A stretch of 64,000 nt of DNA from UBA2357 sp041916775 (GCA_041916775.1 JAYRYZ010000015.1:1-64000); one strand, 5' to 3'; positions 25,993-35,455 are shown, counted from the stretch's first letter. Notes: a model not told the origin generated them from the letters alone. Numbers and translations: made by a program.

Positions 25993-27057
25993 TCAGATGG
26001 CAGCGACGGGATAGGACCCGAGCACCTTCATGAACGCGGCCTGCCGGCCGAGTTCTTCCAGTGCCCGCGCGACGGGCGCATCGTCGCGATGCCCCTCGAT
26101 GTCGACATAGAACACGTACTCCCAAAGACCACCCGCTGCAGGGCGCGATTCGAGCTTGGTCATGCTCACGCCATGACGCGCGAACGGCTCCAGCAGCGCA
26201 TGCATCGCGCCCGGGCGGTTGAGTGCGGAACACACCAGCGAGGTCTTGTCCGAGCCCGACGGCCCCGCATCGTGGCTCGCGATGACGAGAAAGCGCGTGG
26301 TGTTGTTCGGGTTGTCCTCGATGTTCGCAGCGAGCACGTTCAGCCCGTACAGCTCGGCGGCAGCCTCACCGGCGATCGCGCACGATTCGGCGTCCTCGGC
26401 CGCCAGCCGCGCGGCTTCTGCGTTGCTCGCGACCGGCACACGCGGCAGATGGGCAAGATTGCGGTTGAGCCACTCGTGGCATTGCGCGAGCGACTGCGCG
26501 TGCGAGTAGAGGCGCTTCGCCCCGCCGATGCCCTGCGCCTTGCTGAGCAGGTTCTGGTGAATGCGCAGCTTGACCTCGCCGCACACCTGCAGGCTGTTCG
26601 CCAGCAGCAGATCGAGCGTGCCACCGACCGCGCCCTCGGTGGAATTCTCGACCGGCACCACGCCGTAATCCAAGCTGCCCGCCTCGACCGCACGGAAGAC
26701 TTCGTCGATTGCCGCGAGCGGTGTGAAGGTGGGCGCAGATCCGAAGTGCTTGCGCGCCGCGCTCTCGGAGAAGGTGCCGGCCGGGCCGAGATAGCCGACG
26801 CGCAGCGGGTGCTCGAGCGCGAGACAGGCCGACATGATCTCGCGGAAGATGCGCTGCACCGCGTGGTCCGGCAGCGGCCCCGGGTTGGCGTCGGCAAGAC
26901 GGCGCAGCACCTGGGCTTCGCGCTCGGGCCGATACAGGTTGCCCTGCTTGACCTCGCCGATGCGCTTTGCGCTGCGGGCGCGCTCCGCGAGGCGGGCGAG
27001 GATTTCCTCGTCGAGACGGTCGATGTTGTTGCGCAGATTCAGCAGTTCGTCACTCAT
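25993..27057 (-). CDS. pheA: Bifunctional chorismate mutase / prephenate dehydratase
   Basis: The product is 354 residues in three parts: an AroQ chorismate mutase (about 1-85; LRNNIDRLDEEILARLAERA), prephenate dehydratase (about 90-270; VGYLGPAGTFSE, VPVENSTEGAVG), and a C-terminal ACT domain (about 280-350; FSMTKLESRP-type segment) for phenylalanine feedback. It starts 19 nt downstream of the serC stop. Confidence 0.95.
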   Translation of the reverse strand: MSDELLNLRNNIDRLDEEILARLAERARSAKRIGEVKQGNLYRPEREAQVLRRLADANPGPLPDHAVQRIFREIMSACLALEHPLRVGYLGPAGTFSESAARKHFGSAPTFTPLAAIDEVFRAVEAGSLDYGVVPVENSTEGAVGGTLDLLLANSLQVCGEVKLRIHQNLLSKAQGIGGAKRLYSHAQSLAQCHEWLNRNLAHLPRVPVASNAEAARLAAEDAESCAIAGEAAAELYGLNVLAANIEDNPNNTTRFLVIASHDAGPSGSDKTSLVCSALNRPGAMHALLEPFARHGVSMTKLESRPAAGGLWEYVFYVDIEGHRDDAPVARALEELGRQAAFMKVLGSYPVAAI

Positions 27058-27076
27058 ACCGGGTTCCCGAAGCGGA

Positions 27077-28177
27077 TCAAGCCTGGCGCGCGGCAAAGTC
27101 GCGCATGTATTCGATGAGGGCATCGACGCCCGCGAGCGGCATCGCGTTGTAGATCGAGGCGCGCATGCCGCCGACCGACTTGTGCCCCTTGAGCTGACTC
27201 AGCCCGGCCGCCTCGGCGCCCGCGAGGAAGGCCTCGTTGCGGCTCTCGTCGGCAAGCAGGAAGGGCACGTTCATGCGCGAGCGGCAATCCGCCTGCACAG
27301 TGTTGCGGTAGAAAGCGCTGGCGTCGATGAACGCGTAAAGGCGGCGCGCCTTCTCGATGTTCTCCGCCTCGATCGCACCGACCCCGCCTTGCTCCAGCAA
27401 CCACTCGAACACCAGGCCGGCGACATAGATCGCATAGGTGGGTGGCGTGTTCAGCATCGAGCCATTGTCGGCCATGACCTTGTAGTCCAGCACGCCCGGC
27501 GTACCGGCCCAGGCCGTGCCGAGGAGATCCTCGCGGATAACGACGATCACCAGGCCGGAGGGCCCGATGTTCTTCTGCGCGCCGGCGTAGATCATGCCGT
27601 AGCGCGATACGTCGATGCGCCGCGACAGGATGTGCGAGGACATGTCGGCGACGAGCGGCGCCGCGCTGCGTGGCAGCTGATCGTCCGTCTGCAGTTCGAT
27701 GCCGTGGATGGTCTCGTTGGTGCAGAGGTGTACATAGCGGGCCGCGGGGTCGAGCGACATCGCTTCGTGCGCCACCAGGCGCCCGGGGCCGTCATCCATG
27801 CTGCTGCCGGCGAGCCGCACGCTGCCGCCGATTGCAGCCACGAGGTGACGCGCCTCCTTGAAGGCCTTCTGCGACCACGACCCGGTGACGAGGTAATCGG
27901 CAGAACCACCGGCGAGCAGATTCATCGGAATCTGCGAGAACTGCTGGGTCGCACCGCCCTGCAGGAACAGAACCTTGTAGTTCGCGGGGACATCGAGCAG
28001 GCGCCGGAAGTCCGCCTCGGCCTTGTCGACGATGCGTGTGAAGGCCTTGCCCCGGTGGCTCATCTCCATGACGCCGCAGCCGGCACCTTGCCAGTCCAGC
28101 ATCTCCTCGGCGGCGCGGCGCAGCACCGGCTCGGGCAGCGCCGCAGGGCCGGCGCTGAAGTTGAATACACGGCTCAT
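27077..28177 (-). CDS. serC: Phosphoserine aminotransferase
   Basis: The product is 366 residues from the ATG giving MSRVFNFSAGPAALPEPVL. The PLP-lysine region is YAGAQKNIGPSGLVIVV, and the C-terminal GHKSVGGMRASIYNAMP loop is typical. It acts in serine synthesis and in pyridoxal phosphate synthesis. It starts 16 nt after gyrA ends. Confidence 0.96.
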   Translation of the reverse strand: MSRVFNFSAGPAALPEPVLRRAAEEMLDWQGAGCGVMEMSHRGKAFTRIVDKAEADFRRLLDVPANYKVLFLQGGATQQFSQIPMNLLAGGSADYLVTGSWSQKAFKEARHLVAAIGGSVRLAGSSMDDGPGRLVAHEAMSLDPAARYVHLCTNETIHGIELQTDDQLPRSAAPLVADMSSHILSRRIDVSRYGMIYAGAQKNIGPSGLVIVVIREDLLGTAWAGTPGVLDYKVMADNGSMLNTPPTYAIYVAGLVFEWLLEQGGVGAIEAENIEKARRLYAFIDASAFYRNTVQADCRSRMNVPFLLADESRNEAFLAGAEAAGLSQLKGHKSVGGMRASIYNAMPLAGVDALIEYMRDFAARQA

Positions 28178-28193
28178 CGTGTTGCGTTCCTCG

Positions 28194-30854
28194 TCAGATC
28201 TTGTCGTCGTCGGCGCCGGACGCTTCTCCAGCGTCATCGACGGCATCGCCCGCTTCACCTTCGGCTGCCCGCATCTCGGTCGCACCGTCCGGGACCTGCG
28301 TTGCGTCCGCCAACTCGTCAACATCGGACTCCGCGACCTTCTCGATGCCGGCAAGATAGGCGCCTTCGTCGAGGCTGATCAGCGTCACGCCCTGGGTGGC
28401 CCGACCGAGCTCTCGGATATCCTGAACCTTGGTGCGGATCAGCACCCCGCCGGTGGAGATCAGCATGACCTCGTCGCTCTCGTCCACCAGGCAGGCACCG
28501 ACCAGGCGGCCGTTGCGGTCGGAAGCCTGGATCGCGATCATGCCCTTGGTGCCGCGGCTGTGGCGGGTGTACTCGGCAACCGGCGTGCGCTTGCCGTAGC
28601 CGTTCTCGGTGGCCGTCAGCACGCATTGGGACTCGTCACGCGTCACCAGCATCGCGATCACCCTCTGGCCGTCCTCCAGGTTCATGCCGCGCACACCGCG
28701 CGCCTCGCGGCCCATCGGCCGCACGTCGTCCTCGGGGAAGCGCACTGCCTTGCCCGCGTCCGAGAAGAGCATCACGTCGCAAGCGCCGTCGGTGATCGCC
28801 ACACCGACGAGGTGATCGCCGTCGTCGAGACTCACCGCAATGATGCCCGCCTTGCGCGGGTTGCTGAACGAGGTGAGCGCGGTCTTCTTGACCGTGCCCT
28901 CGGAGGTCGCCATGAAGACGAAGTGGTTGTCGTCGAAGCCCTGCACCGGCAGCACCGCGGTGATCTTCTCGCCTTCCATGAGCGGGAAGAGATTCACGAT
29001 CGGCTTGCCGCGGGCGTTGCGCGCGCCCTCCGGCACCTCGAACACCTTCAGCCAATAGACGCGGCCACGGTTCGAGAAGCACAGGATGTGGTCGTGCGTG
29101 TTGGCGACGAAGAGCCGGTCGATGAAGTCGTCGTCCTTCATGCCGGTAGCCTGCTTGCCGCGCCCGCCGCGGCGCTGCGCACGGTAGTCGGCAAGCGGTT
29201 GGCGCTTGAAATAACCGGTGTGCGACAGGGTGACGACCATGTCTTCCGGCGCGATGAGGTCCTCGATGTTGATCTCGGCGGTGTTGAGCACGACCTCGGA
29301 GCGACGCGGATCGCCGAACTGGTTGCGCACCGCGACGAGCTCCTCGACGATGATCGCGGTGATGCGTTCGGGCCGCGCGAGGATGTCGAGCAGGTCGGTG
29401 ATGATGTCCATCACCTCGCGGTACTCGCCGACGATCTTGTCCTGCTCGAGCCCGGTGAGGCGCTGCAGGCGCAGCTCCAGGATGGCCTGAGCCTGCACGT
29501 CCGACAGGCGATACCCTTGCGCCGACAAGCCGAACTCGGCCGGCAGACCCTCCGGACGATAGCTGTCGGCCATCGCGCGCGACAGCATCTCCTCGACCAG
29601 CGCGGAGCGCCAGGTGCGCGCGAGCAGCTCGCGCTTGGCATCCGCCGGCGTCGGCGCGGCCTTGATCAGCGCGATGATCTCGTCCACATTGGACAACGCC
29701 ACCGCCAGACCTTCCAGAATGTGACCGCGGTCGCGCGCCTTCCGCAACTCGAACACGGTCCGCCGCGTGACCACCTCGCGCCGGTGCGACAGGAAGCACT
29801 CCAGCAGCTGCCTGAGGTTCAGGGTGCGCGGCTTGCCATCCACCAGCGCCACCATGTTCATGCCGAAGGTGTCCTGCAGCTGCGTCTGCTTGAAGAGGTT
29901 GTTGAGCACCACCTCCGGCACTTCGCCGCGCTTGAGCTCGATGACCACGCGCATGCCGGACTTGTCCGATTCGTCGCGGATCTCGCTGATGCCCTCGATC
30001 TTCTTCTCGTTCACCAGCTCGGCCATGCGCTCGAGCAGCGTGCGCTTGTTAACCTGGTAGGGCAGCTCGTCGACGATGATCGCCTGGCGGTCGCCCCGAC
30101 CGATGTCCTCGAAGTGGGTGCGCGCGCGCATCACCACCCGCCCGCGGCCGGTGCGGTAGCCCTCGTGCACGCCGGCGAGGCCGTAGATGAGCCCTGCGGT
30201 GGGGAAGTCCGGCGCCTGGACGATGGCGATCAGGTCCTCGATGTCGGTCTCGGGCGACTCCAGCAGCTTCAGACACGCAGAGACGACTTCGGAGAGGTTG
30301 TGCGGCGGGATATTGGTCGCCATGCCGACTGCGATGCCCGACGAGCCGTTGATGAGCAGGTTCGGGATGCGCGCCGGGAGGATCAGCGGCTCCTTCTCCG
30401 AGCCGTCGTAGTTCGGCCCGAAATCCACCGTCTCCTTGTCGATGTCGGACAGCAGCTCGTGGCCGATGCGCGCCATGCGGATCTCGGTGTAACGCATCGC
30501 CGCCGCGTTGTCGCCATCCACGGAACCGAAGTTCCCCTGGCCATCGACCAGCATGTAGCGCAGCGAGAAATCCTGCGCCATGCGCACGATCGTGTCATAG
30601 ACCGCGATGTCGCCGTGCGGATGGTACTTACCGATCACGTCGCCGACGATACGAGCGGATTTCTTGTAAGCCTTGTTCCAGTCGTTGGACAGTTCATGCA
30701 TCGCGAACAGCACGCGGCGATGCACCGGCTTCAGGCCATCGCGTGCATCAGGCAGGGCACGGCCCACGATCACGCTCATCGCGTAATCGAGATATGAATG
30801 CCGCATCTCCTCTTCGAGACTGATCGGCAGGGTTTCCTTGGCGAAGGACGTCAT
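28194..30854 (-). CDS. gyrA: DNA gyrase subunit A, with Ile at position 83
   Basis: The product is 886 residues. The breakage-reunion domain holds the active-site tyrosine in AAMRYTEIRM, and the C-terminal beta-pinwheel carries the GyrA box region (QRRGGRGKQ). It works with GyrB, not in this window, to introduce negative supercoils. In the quinolone-resistance-determining region the sequence is HPHGDIAVYD: residue 83 is Ile (codon ATC at 30,608-30,606) where sensitive relatives have Ser or Thr, while Asp87 is kept. The C-terminus ends in an acidic tail. Confidence 0.97.
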   Translation of the reverse strand: MTSFAKETLPISLEEEMRHSYLDYAMSVIVGRALPDARDGLKPVHRRVLFAMHELSNDWNKAYKKSARIVGDVIGKYHPHGDIAVYDTIVRMAQDFSLRYMLVDGQGNFGSVDGDNAAAMRYTEIRMARIGHELLSDIDKETVDFGPNYDGSEKEPLILPARIPNLLINGSSGIAVGMATNIPPHNLSEVVSACLKLLESPETDIEDLIAIVQAPDFPTAGLIYGLAGVHEGYRTGRGRVVMRARTHFEDIGRGDRQAIIVDELPYQVNKRTLLERMAELVNEKKIEGISEIRDESDKSGMRVVIELKRGEVPEVVLNNLFKQTQLQDTFGMNMVALVDGKPRTLNLRQLLECFLSHRREVVTRRTVFELRKARDRGHILEGLAVALSNVDEIIALIKAAPTPADAKRELLARTWRSALVEEMLSRAMADSYRPEGLPAEFGLSAQGYRLSDVQAQAILELRLQRLTGLEQDKIVGEYREVMDIITDLLDILARPERITAIIVEELVAVRNQFGDPRRSEVVLNTAEINIEDLIAPEDMVVTLSHTGYFKRQPLADYRAQRRGGRGKQATGMKDDDFIDRLFVANTHDHILCFSNRGRVYWLKVFEVPEGARNARGKPIVNLFPLMEGEKITAVLPVQGFDDNHFVFMATSEGTVKKTALTSFSNPRKAGIIAVSLDDGDHLVGVAITDGACDVMLFSDAGKAVRFPEDDVRPMGREARGVRGMNLEDGQRVIAMLVTRDESQCVLTATENGYGKRTPVAEYTRHSRGTKGMIAIQASDRNGRLVGACLVDESDEVMLISTGGVLIRTKVQDIRELGRATQGVTLISLDEGAYLAGIEKVAESDVDELADATQVPDGATEMRAAEGEAGDAVDDAGEASGADDDKI

Positions 30855-31087
30855 CTGGTGGAGGCGATTTGCGCCGGGTGAAAAAAACGTTCAATTCTAA
30901 CACGGCCCCTGCAGAGGAGACCTTACAGCTCTCCGCACCGCTGCGATCCTGCTGGAAACGACGATGGCACCCGCCCGGTCCCGGACTCCGCCGCCGATTC
31001 GACGTTGTCCAACCAAACGGCCCTGTGCTTAAATTGGGATAAGAACTACAAATCAGCCAACACAACCGGTTTCAGAGGAGGAATCAA

Positions 31088-31786
31088 ATGCGCATCATGT
31101 CCATCGCCCGCCCCATCGCCGTCGGCCTCGCCATGGCCAGCCTGACTGCAGGTGCTCAAGCTGCCGATGTGGTCGTCGACCCGGCAGGTGTCGTCCCCTA
31201 CGTGATCGACGCGCGCAATGTGGTCGCGCGCTCAGGTTTCGACCTCTGCTGGCGCACCGGCTACTGGACCCCTGCCCTTGCCGAAACTGCCATGGCCGGG
31301 CAATTCCCGGTCGGCTGCGCATGCGACAAGGACATCGTGGCCGCGGACAAGTGCACTGTGCCTGCCCCGGCCCCGGCCCCGGCGCCTGCAGCCGAGGCGC
31401 CCAAGCCGATCACGCTGTCTGCGAAAGCGTTGTTCGCTTTCGACAAGGCAGTGCTGACGCCTGCGGGCAAGGCAGAGATCGATCGTGAGGTCATCGCAAA
31501 GCTGCCGCAGGCAGGCCAGATCAAGATGATCACCATCGAAGGTCACACCGATCGTCTGGGTTCGCAAACATACAACCAGGCGCTTTCGGAGCGACGCGCC
31601 AACGCGGTACGCGACTACCTCGTGCAGAGGGGCGTCTCGCCCGACCTCATGGACGTAATCGGTTACGGCAAGACGCAGCCGGTGCCCGGCGTCAGTTGCG
31701 CCGACAGCTTGGGACGCAGCAAGCTGATCCAGTGCCTCGAGCCGCACCGCCGCGTAGTCGTCAGGATCTCCGCGGCGCCGAAATAA
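31088..31786 (+). CDS. OmpA-family outer-membrane protein (first copy)
   Basis: The product is 232 residues. A signal peptide (LAMASLTAGAQA-ADV) precedes an N-terminal segment with DARNVVARSGFDLCWRTGYW and paired cysteines, a Pro/Ala-rich linker (APAPAPAPAPAAEA), then a C-terminal OmpA peptidoglycan-binding domain (FAFDKAVLTPAGK, IEGHTDRLGSQTYNQALSERRA). There is no large beta-barrel. AGAGGAGG lies just before the ATG. A close paralog of identical length lies at 33,268. An intrinsic terminator follows. Confidence 0.9.
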   Translation: MRIMSIARPIAVGLAMASLTAGAQAADVVVDPAGVVPYVIDARNVVARSGFDLCWRTGYWTPALAETAMAGQFPVGCACDKDIVAADKCTVPAPAPAPAPAAEAPKPITLSAKALFAFDKAVLTPAGKAEIDREVIAKLPQAGQIKMITIEGHTDRLGSQTYNQALSERRANAVRDYLVQRGVSPDLMDVIGYGKTQPVPGVSCADSLGRSKLIQCLEPHRRVVVRISAAPK

Positions 31787-31808
31787 GCCGTCACGGCACG
31801 CCACCAGA

Positions 31809-31830
31809 CCCCGCACAAAGCGGGGTTTTT
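31809..31830 (+). terminator. Terminator after the first OmpA-like gene
   Basis: The stem CCCCGC/GCGGGG with an ACAAA loop is followed by TTTTT, 23 nt beyond the stop codon. Confidence 0.88.
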
Positions 31831-31854
31831 ATTATGTTGCGCAGCGAGAACCGG

Positions 31855-33177
31855 ATGCGTGAAGACATCGACCTGCTCATCAACGCGCGCTGGGTGGTCC
31901 CGGTCGAACCCGCGGCCTGCACACTCGAACACCATGCCGTGGCCGTCCGTGACGGTGAGATCGTTGCATTGCTGCCGCAGGCGGAGGCGGGGGTGCGCTA
32001 CCGCCCCAAACGTTCCACCGATCTCCCGGACCACGCCCTCATCCCTGGCTTCGTAAATCTCCATGCCCACAGCGCGATGACGCTGCTGCGCGGTATTGCC
32101 GACGACCTACCGCTGATGCAATGGCTGCAGGAAGCCATCTGGCCGGCGGAGGCGCGCCACGCCTCCCATGCGTTCGTCCGAGACGGCACCTTGCTGGCGG
32201 CCGCCGAAATGCTGCGTGGCGGCATCACGACCTGCAACGACATGTACTTCTTCCCGGAGGCAGCCGCCGAAGCTTTCGACGAGGCGGGCATGCGGGCCGT
32301 GCTCGGCATGCCGGTGCTCGAGTTTCCCACCGCCTATGCTTCCAGCGCGGACGACTACATCGCGCGCGGGCTGGCGGCACGCGATGCATGGCAAGGCCAT
32401 GCACGGCTGAACTTCGCGATGGCGCCTCACGCACCCTACACCGTCTCGGACAAGAGCTTCGAACGGGTCGTCGAACTTGCGGCGGAGCTCGATTTGCCCA
32501 TCCACATCCACGCTCACGAGACCGCAGGGGAAGTCAGCGACTCCCTGGTGCAGCACGGCCTGCGCCCGCTCGCCCGGCTGGCAGGCCTCGGCGCTCTCGG
32601 CCCCGGCACGATCGCGGTCCATGCGGTGCATCTGGACGCCTCGGACATGGATCTCCTCGCCCGTCACGCCTGCAGCATTGCCCACTGCCCTACCTCGAAC
32701 ATGAAACTTGCGAGCGGCATCGCGCCAATTGGCCGCCTGGAGAAGAGCGGGCTGCGCATCGGGCTCGGCACGGACGGCGCCGCAAGCAACAACCGCCTCG
32801 ACCCATTCCAGGAAATGCGCCTCGCCGCATTGCTCGCAAAGGTAGCAAGCGGCGACGCGAGCGTGCTTCCCGCCAGCCGGGTGCTGCGCATGGCGACGCT
32901 CGACGGGGCCGCCGCGCTCGGGCTCGACGGCTGCATCGGCTCGATCACGCCCGGCAAACGGGCGGATCTTTGCGCAGTTTCACTTTCCTCGCTGGAAACC
33001 CAACCGTGTTTCGATCCGGTTTCCCACCTCGTCTTCGTCGCCGGGCGCGAACATGTATCCCACGTGTGGATCGACGGTGAAATCCGCGTGGATCATGGAA
33101 AATCAGTGTTGCAAACGCACAACAACGATTTGCCCCGAATAACGGCGATGTGGCACCATAAGCTAGTGCGTGAATGA
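31855..33177 (+). CDS. mtaD: 5-methylthioadenosine/S-adenosylhomocysteine deaminase (TRZ/ATZ amidohydrolase)
   Basis: The product is 440 residues of the metal-dependent amidohydrolase superfamily. The metal ligands appear as NLHAHSAM, HIHAHE, VHAVHLD and GTDGAASNNRLD. It probably deaminates MTA or SAH in methionine salvage and methyl-cycle repair; guanine-type or triazine hydrolases are the alternative. The ATG at 31,855 has GAGAA upstream; an ATG at 31,834 lies directly against the preceding terminator and is less likely. It is inserted between two OmpA paralogs. Confidence 0.85.
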   Translation: MREDIDLLINARWVVPVEPAACTLEHHAVAVRDGEIVALLPQAEAGVRYRPKRSTDLPDHALIPGFVNLHAHSAMTLLRGIADDLPLMQWLQEAIWPAEARHASHAFVRDGTLLAAAEMLRGGITTCNDMYFFPEAAAEAFDEAGMRAVLGMPVLEFPTAYASSADDYIARGLAARDAWQGHARLNFAMAPHAPYTVSDKSFERVVELAAELDLPIHIHAHETAGEVSDSLVQHGLRPLARLAGLGALGPGTIAVHAVHLDASDMDLLARHACSIAHCPTSNMKLASGIAPIGRLEKSGLRIGLGTDGAASNNRLDPFQEMRLAALLAKVASGDASVLPASRVLRMATLDGAAALGLDGCIGSITPGKRADLCAVSLSSLETQPCFDPVSHLVFVAGREHVSHVWIDGEIRVDHGKSVLQTHNNDLPRITAMWHHKLVRE

Positions 33178-33267
33178 CAAAGGCGAGCATTAAAAAGGGA
33201 ATAGATGTTCGTCGGTTTGTTTTCATAAATGACACTTTTCAGTGATCTTCCCTTCGACGAGGAAAAC

Positions 33268-33966
33268 ATGATCAAAACCACCAAGAAACACATGCTGCTC
33301 CTGGCCGCGGCTGCATCGCTCGGCTTCTCCGCATCCAGCGCCTTCGCGCAGGTTCAGGACGTCGTGGTCGACGGGAAGGGTGTCATCCCTTACGTGATCG
33401 ACGCCCGCAACGTGGTCGCTCGCAGCGGCTTCGGTCTGTGCTGGAGAACCGGCTTCTGGAGCCCGGCTGCCGCCGAAGCTGCCATGGCGGGTCAGTTCCC
33501 GGTGGGTTGCGCCTGCGACAGCGACATCGTCCCGGCCGACAAGTGCAAGGTTGCGGAAGTTGCCCCGGCCCCGACGCCGAAGCCCTCCGCCGACAAGATC
33601 AAGCTGTCCGCCGATGCGCTGTTCGACTTCGACAAGGCCGTGCTGAAACCGGCTGGCAAGCAGGCGCTTGACGACCTCGCCGCCAAGGCCAAGCAAGTCA
33701 ATCTGGAAGTGATCCTGGCCGTTGGTCACACCGATCGCCTGGGTTCGGATTCCTACAACAAGGCGCTGTCGGAGCGTCGTGCCGCTGCCGTGAAGACCTA
33801 CCTGGTCTCCAAGGGCATCGACGGCAACCGCATCTATACCGAAGGCAAGGGTGAAACCCAGCCGGTGACCGGCACCTCCTGCGACAAGGTCAAGGGCCGT
33901 GCTGCTCTGATCTCGTGCCTGCAGCCGGATCGTCGCGTCGAAGTCGAAGTGATCGGCACCAAGTAA
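33268..33966 (+). CDS. OmpA-family outer-membrane protein (second copy)
   Basis: The product is 232 residues from ATG at 33,268 (GAGG upstream). It has a signal peptide ending SSAFAQ, then the same layout as the first copy: DARNVVARSGFGLCWRTGFW, FPVGCACDSDIVPADKCK, a short Pro/Lys linker, and the OmpA domain FDFDKAVLKPAGKQ, VGHTDRLGSDSYNKALSERRA. It is likely an abundant peptidoglycan-linked envelope protein. A strong terminator follows at once. Confidence 0.92.
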   Translation: MIKTTKKHMLLLAAAASLGFSASSAFAQVQDVVVDGKGVIPYVIDARNVVARSGFGLCWRTGFWSPAAAEAAMAGQFPVGCACDSDIVPADKCKVAEVAPAPTPKPSADKIKLSADALFDFDKAVLKPAGKQALDDLAAKAKQVNLEVILAVGHTDRLGSDSYNKALSERRAAAVKTYLVSKGIDGNRIYTEGKGETQPVTGTSCDKVKGRAALISCLQPDRRVEVEVIGTK

Positions 33967-33988
33967 TTTCGGTCCCGGTTTCTCGACG

Positions 33989-34021
33989 AAAGGCCCTGCC
34001 TTGGCAGGGCCTTTCGTTTTT
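33989..34021 (+). terminator. Terminator after the second OmpA-like gene
   Basis: A 10-bp stem AAAGGCCCTG/CAGGGCCTTT with loop CCTTGG is followed by CGTTTTT, 22 nt after the stop codon. Confidence 0.92.
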
Positions 34022-34093
34022 GCGGCCAACACTGCGAACCCAGGGTCCGCTCAACGGTCAATGGGAGCGTCACCAACCGGATTGAATCAATCG

Positions 34094-34795
34094 ATGAACA
34101 CCAACGCCGATCCGGCCGAATTACAGAAGTTCAGCGACCTCGCACATCGCTGGTGGGATCCCGCTTCGGAATTCAGGCCTTTGCATGAAATCAACCCGCT
34201 CCGTCTGAACTGGATCGATCGTATCGCCTCCATCTCCGGCAAGCGTGTGCTGGACGTTGGCTGCGGTGGAGGCATCCTTGCGGAAGGTATGGCCGGCCTC
34301 GGCGCGACTGTGACCGGCATCGACCTGTCCGAAAAGGCACTCAGCGTTGCCAAACTGCATCTGTTCGAGAGCGGCCATGCCGTGGAGTACCGACACGTCA
34401 GCGCCGAGCAGTTCGCCGCCGACAATCCGGCGACTTTCGATGTCGTAACCTGCATGGAGATGCTCGAGCACGTTCCCGATCCAGCAAGCACCATCGCAGC
34501 ATGCGCAGCGCTCGTGAAGCCGGGCGGCCATGTCTTCTTCTCGACCCTGAATCGCAACCTGAAGTCCTATCTATTCGCGGTCGTCGGCGCCGAGTACATC
34601 CTCAAACTGCTACCGCGCGGCACCCACGAGTACGGAAAGTTCATAAAGCCTTCCGAGCTCGCCCGCTACTGCCGCAACAGCGCTCTCGAGACTTGCGAGA
34701 TGATCGGCATGACCTACAACCCGCTCACCAAGATTTACGCTCTTGGCAACGACACCGACGTCAATTACCTTGTCCATGCACGCAAAGCGGCCTGA
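34094..34795 (+). CDS. ubiG: Ubiquinone biosynthesis O-methyltransferase
   Basis: The product is 233 residues from the ATG giving MNTNADPAELQKFSDLAHRW. The SAM-binding motif I is VLDVGCGGGILAEG, with later motifs VVTCMEMLEHVPDP and FFSTLNRN. It carries out both O-methylations in ubiquinone synthesis. gph starts inside its last codons (ATG at 34,776), the conserved ubiG-gph pair. Confidence 0.95.
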   Translation: MNTNADPAELQKFSDLAHRWWDPASEFRPLHEINPLRLNWIDRIASISGKRVLDVGCGGGILAEGMAGLGATVTGIDLSEKALSVAKLHLFESGHAVEYRHVSAEQFAADNPATFDVVTCMEMLEHVPDPASTIAACAALVKPGGHVFFSTLNRNLKSYLFAVVGAEYILKLLPRGTHEYGKFIKPSELARYCRNSALETCEMIGMTYNPLTKIYALGNDTDVNYLVHARKAA

Positions 34796-35452
34796 AGCCG
34801 TTCTGTTCGACCTCGACGGCACGCTTGCCGACACCGCGCCCCTGACCTTGGCGCCGTAGCGAACCTGTTGCGCGTCGAAGCGGGTCTCGCACCGCTCCCA
34901 CTTGTGGAGTTGCGGTCTCACGCATCGAGCGGCGTGCGCGGCATGCTGGGTCAGGCGTTCGGGCTACAACCCGGCGATCAGGGCTACGACGTGTATTCCG
35001 AGCGCTTTCTCGCCCATTACGAGCGCAGGCTCTGCGTGGACACGCGGTTGTTCGACGAGGTGCCGAATCTGCTCGACACGCTGGATGAAAGCGGAATCAA
35101 ATGGGGCATCGTCACCAACAAGCGCAGCCGCTACACCAACCCGCTTGTCGCAGCGCTCGGGCTCGCCAACCGTGCGGCGTGCATCGTCAGCGGCGACAGC
35201 ACCCCCAATCCGAAGCCCGCACCCGACCCATTGCACCTCGCATGCAAGATCGCAAGCGTGCGTGCCGAGCGCTGCATGTACGTCGGTGACGACTTGCGCG
35301 ACATCATTGCCGGGCGCTCTGCTGGCATGCTCACGGTCGCTGCCGCTTACGGCTACCTCGGTCAAAGCACCGAAGTCGGCGACTGGAATGCGCATGCGAT
35401 CATTGTTCGCCCGTCAGAGCTGCTGGGCTTGCTGAACCGGGATTCATGCTAG
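34776..35452 (+). pseudogene. gph: Phosphoglycolate phosphatase, frameshifted
   Basis: The HAD phosphatase reads cleanly from ATG 34,776 (MHAKRPEAVLFDLDGTLADT, with the nucleophile motif) to Pro at 34,839-34,841. The next expected residues, DLGAVANLLRVEAG, are present but in another frame beginning at 34,844. Two extra bases (34,842-34,843) shift the frame and create a stop at the next TAG (34,857). The remainder is intact to 35,452 (IVTNKRSR, NPKPAPDP, YVGDDLRDI). It is either a true recent pseudogene or a sequencing/assembly error. A TTG at 34,868 could start a product lacking the catalytic Asp. Confidence 0.82.
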
Positions 35453-35455
35453 ACT
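35447..35455 (+). promoter_or_regulatory. Probable ssrA promoter (extended -10)
   Basis: TGC followed by TAGACT gives an extended -10 element, about 50 nt before mature tmRNA; a weak -35 (CTTGCT) lies 16 nt upstream. The TAG of gph falls inside the -10. A CATGTG/CACATG hairpin (35,473-35,488) lies in the precursor leader. Confidence 0.5.

Noticed and set aside
28023..30797. A 924-codon open frame on the plus strand opposite gyrA, and similar ones opposite pheT (1,457-3,397), the multidomain hydrolase (10,609-13,476), thrS (5,768-7,786) and ydbH (15,550-17,331)
   Set aside because: They are mirror images of well-recognised genes in GC-rich DNA, rich in Arg/His/Leu/Gly and without family motifs.
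34868..35452. A separate intact HAD phosphatase starting at TTG 34,868
   Set aside because: The catalytic DLDGT motif lies upstream in another frame, so this piece is the rest of the broken gph.
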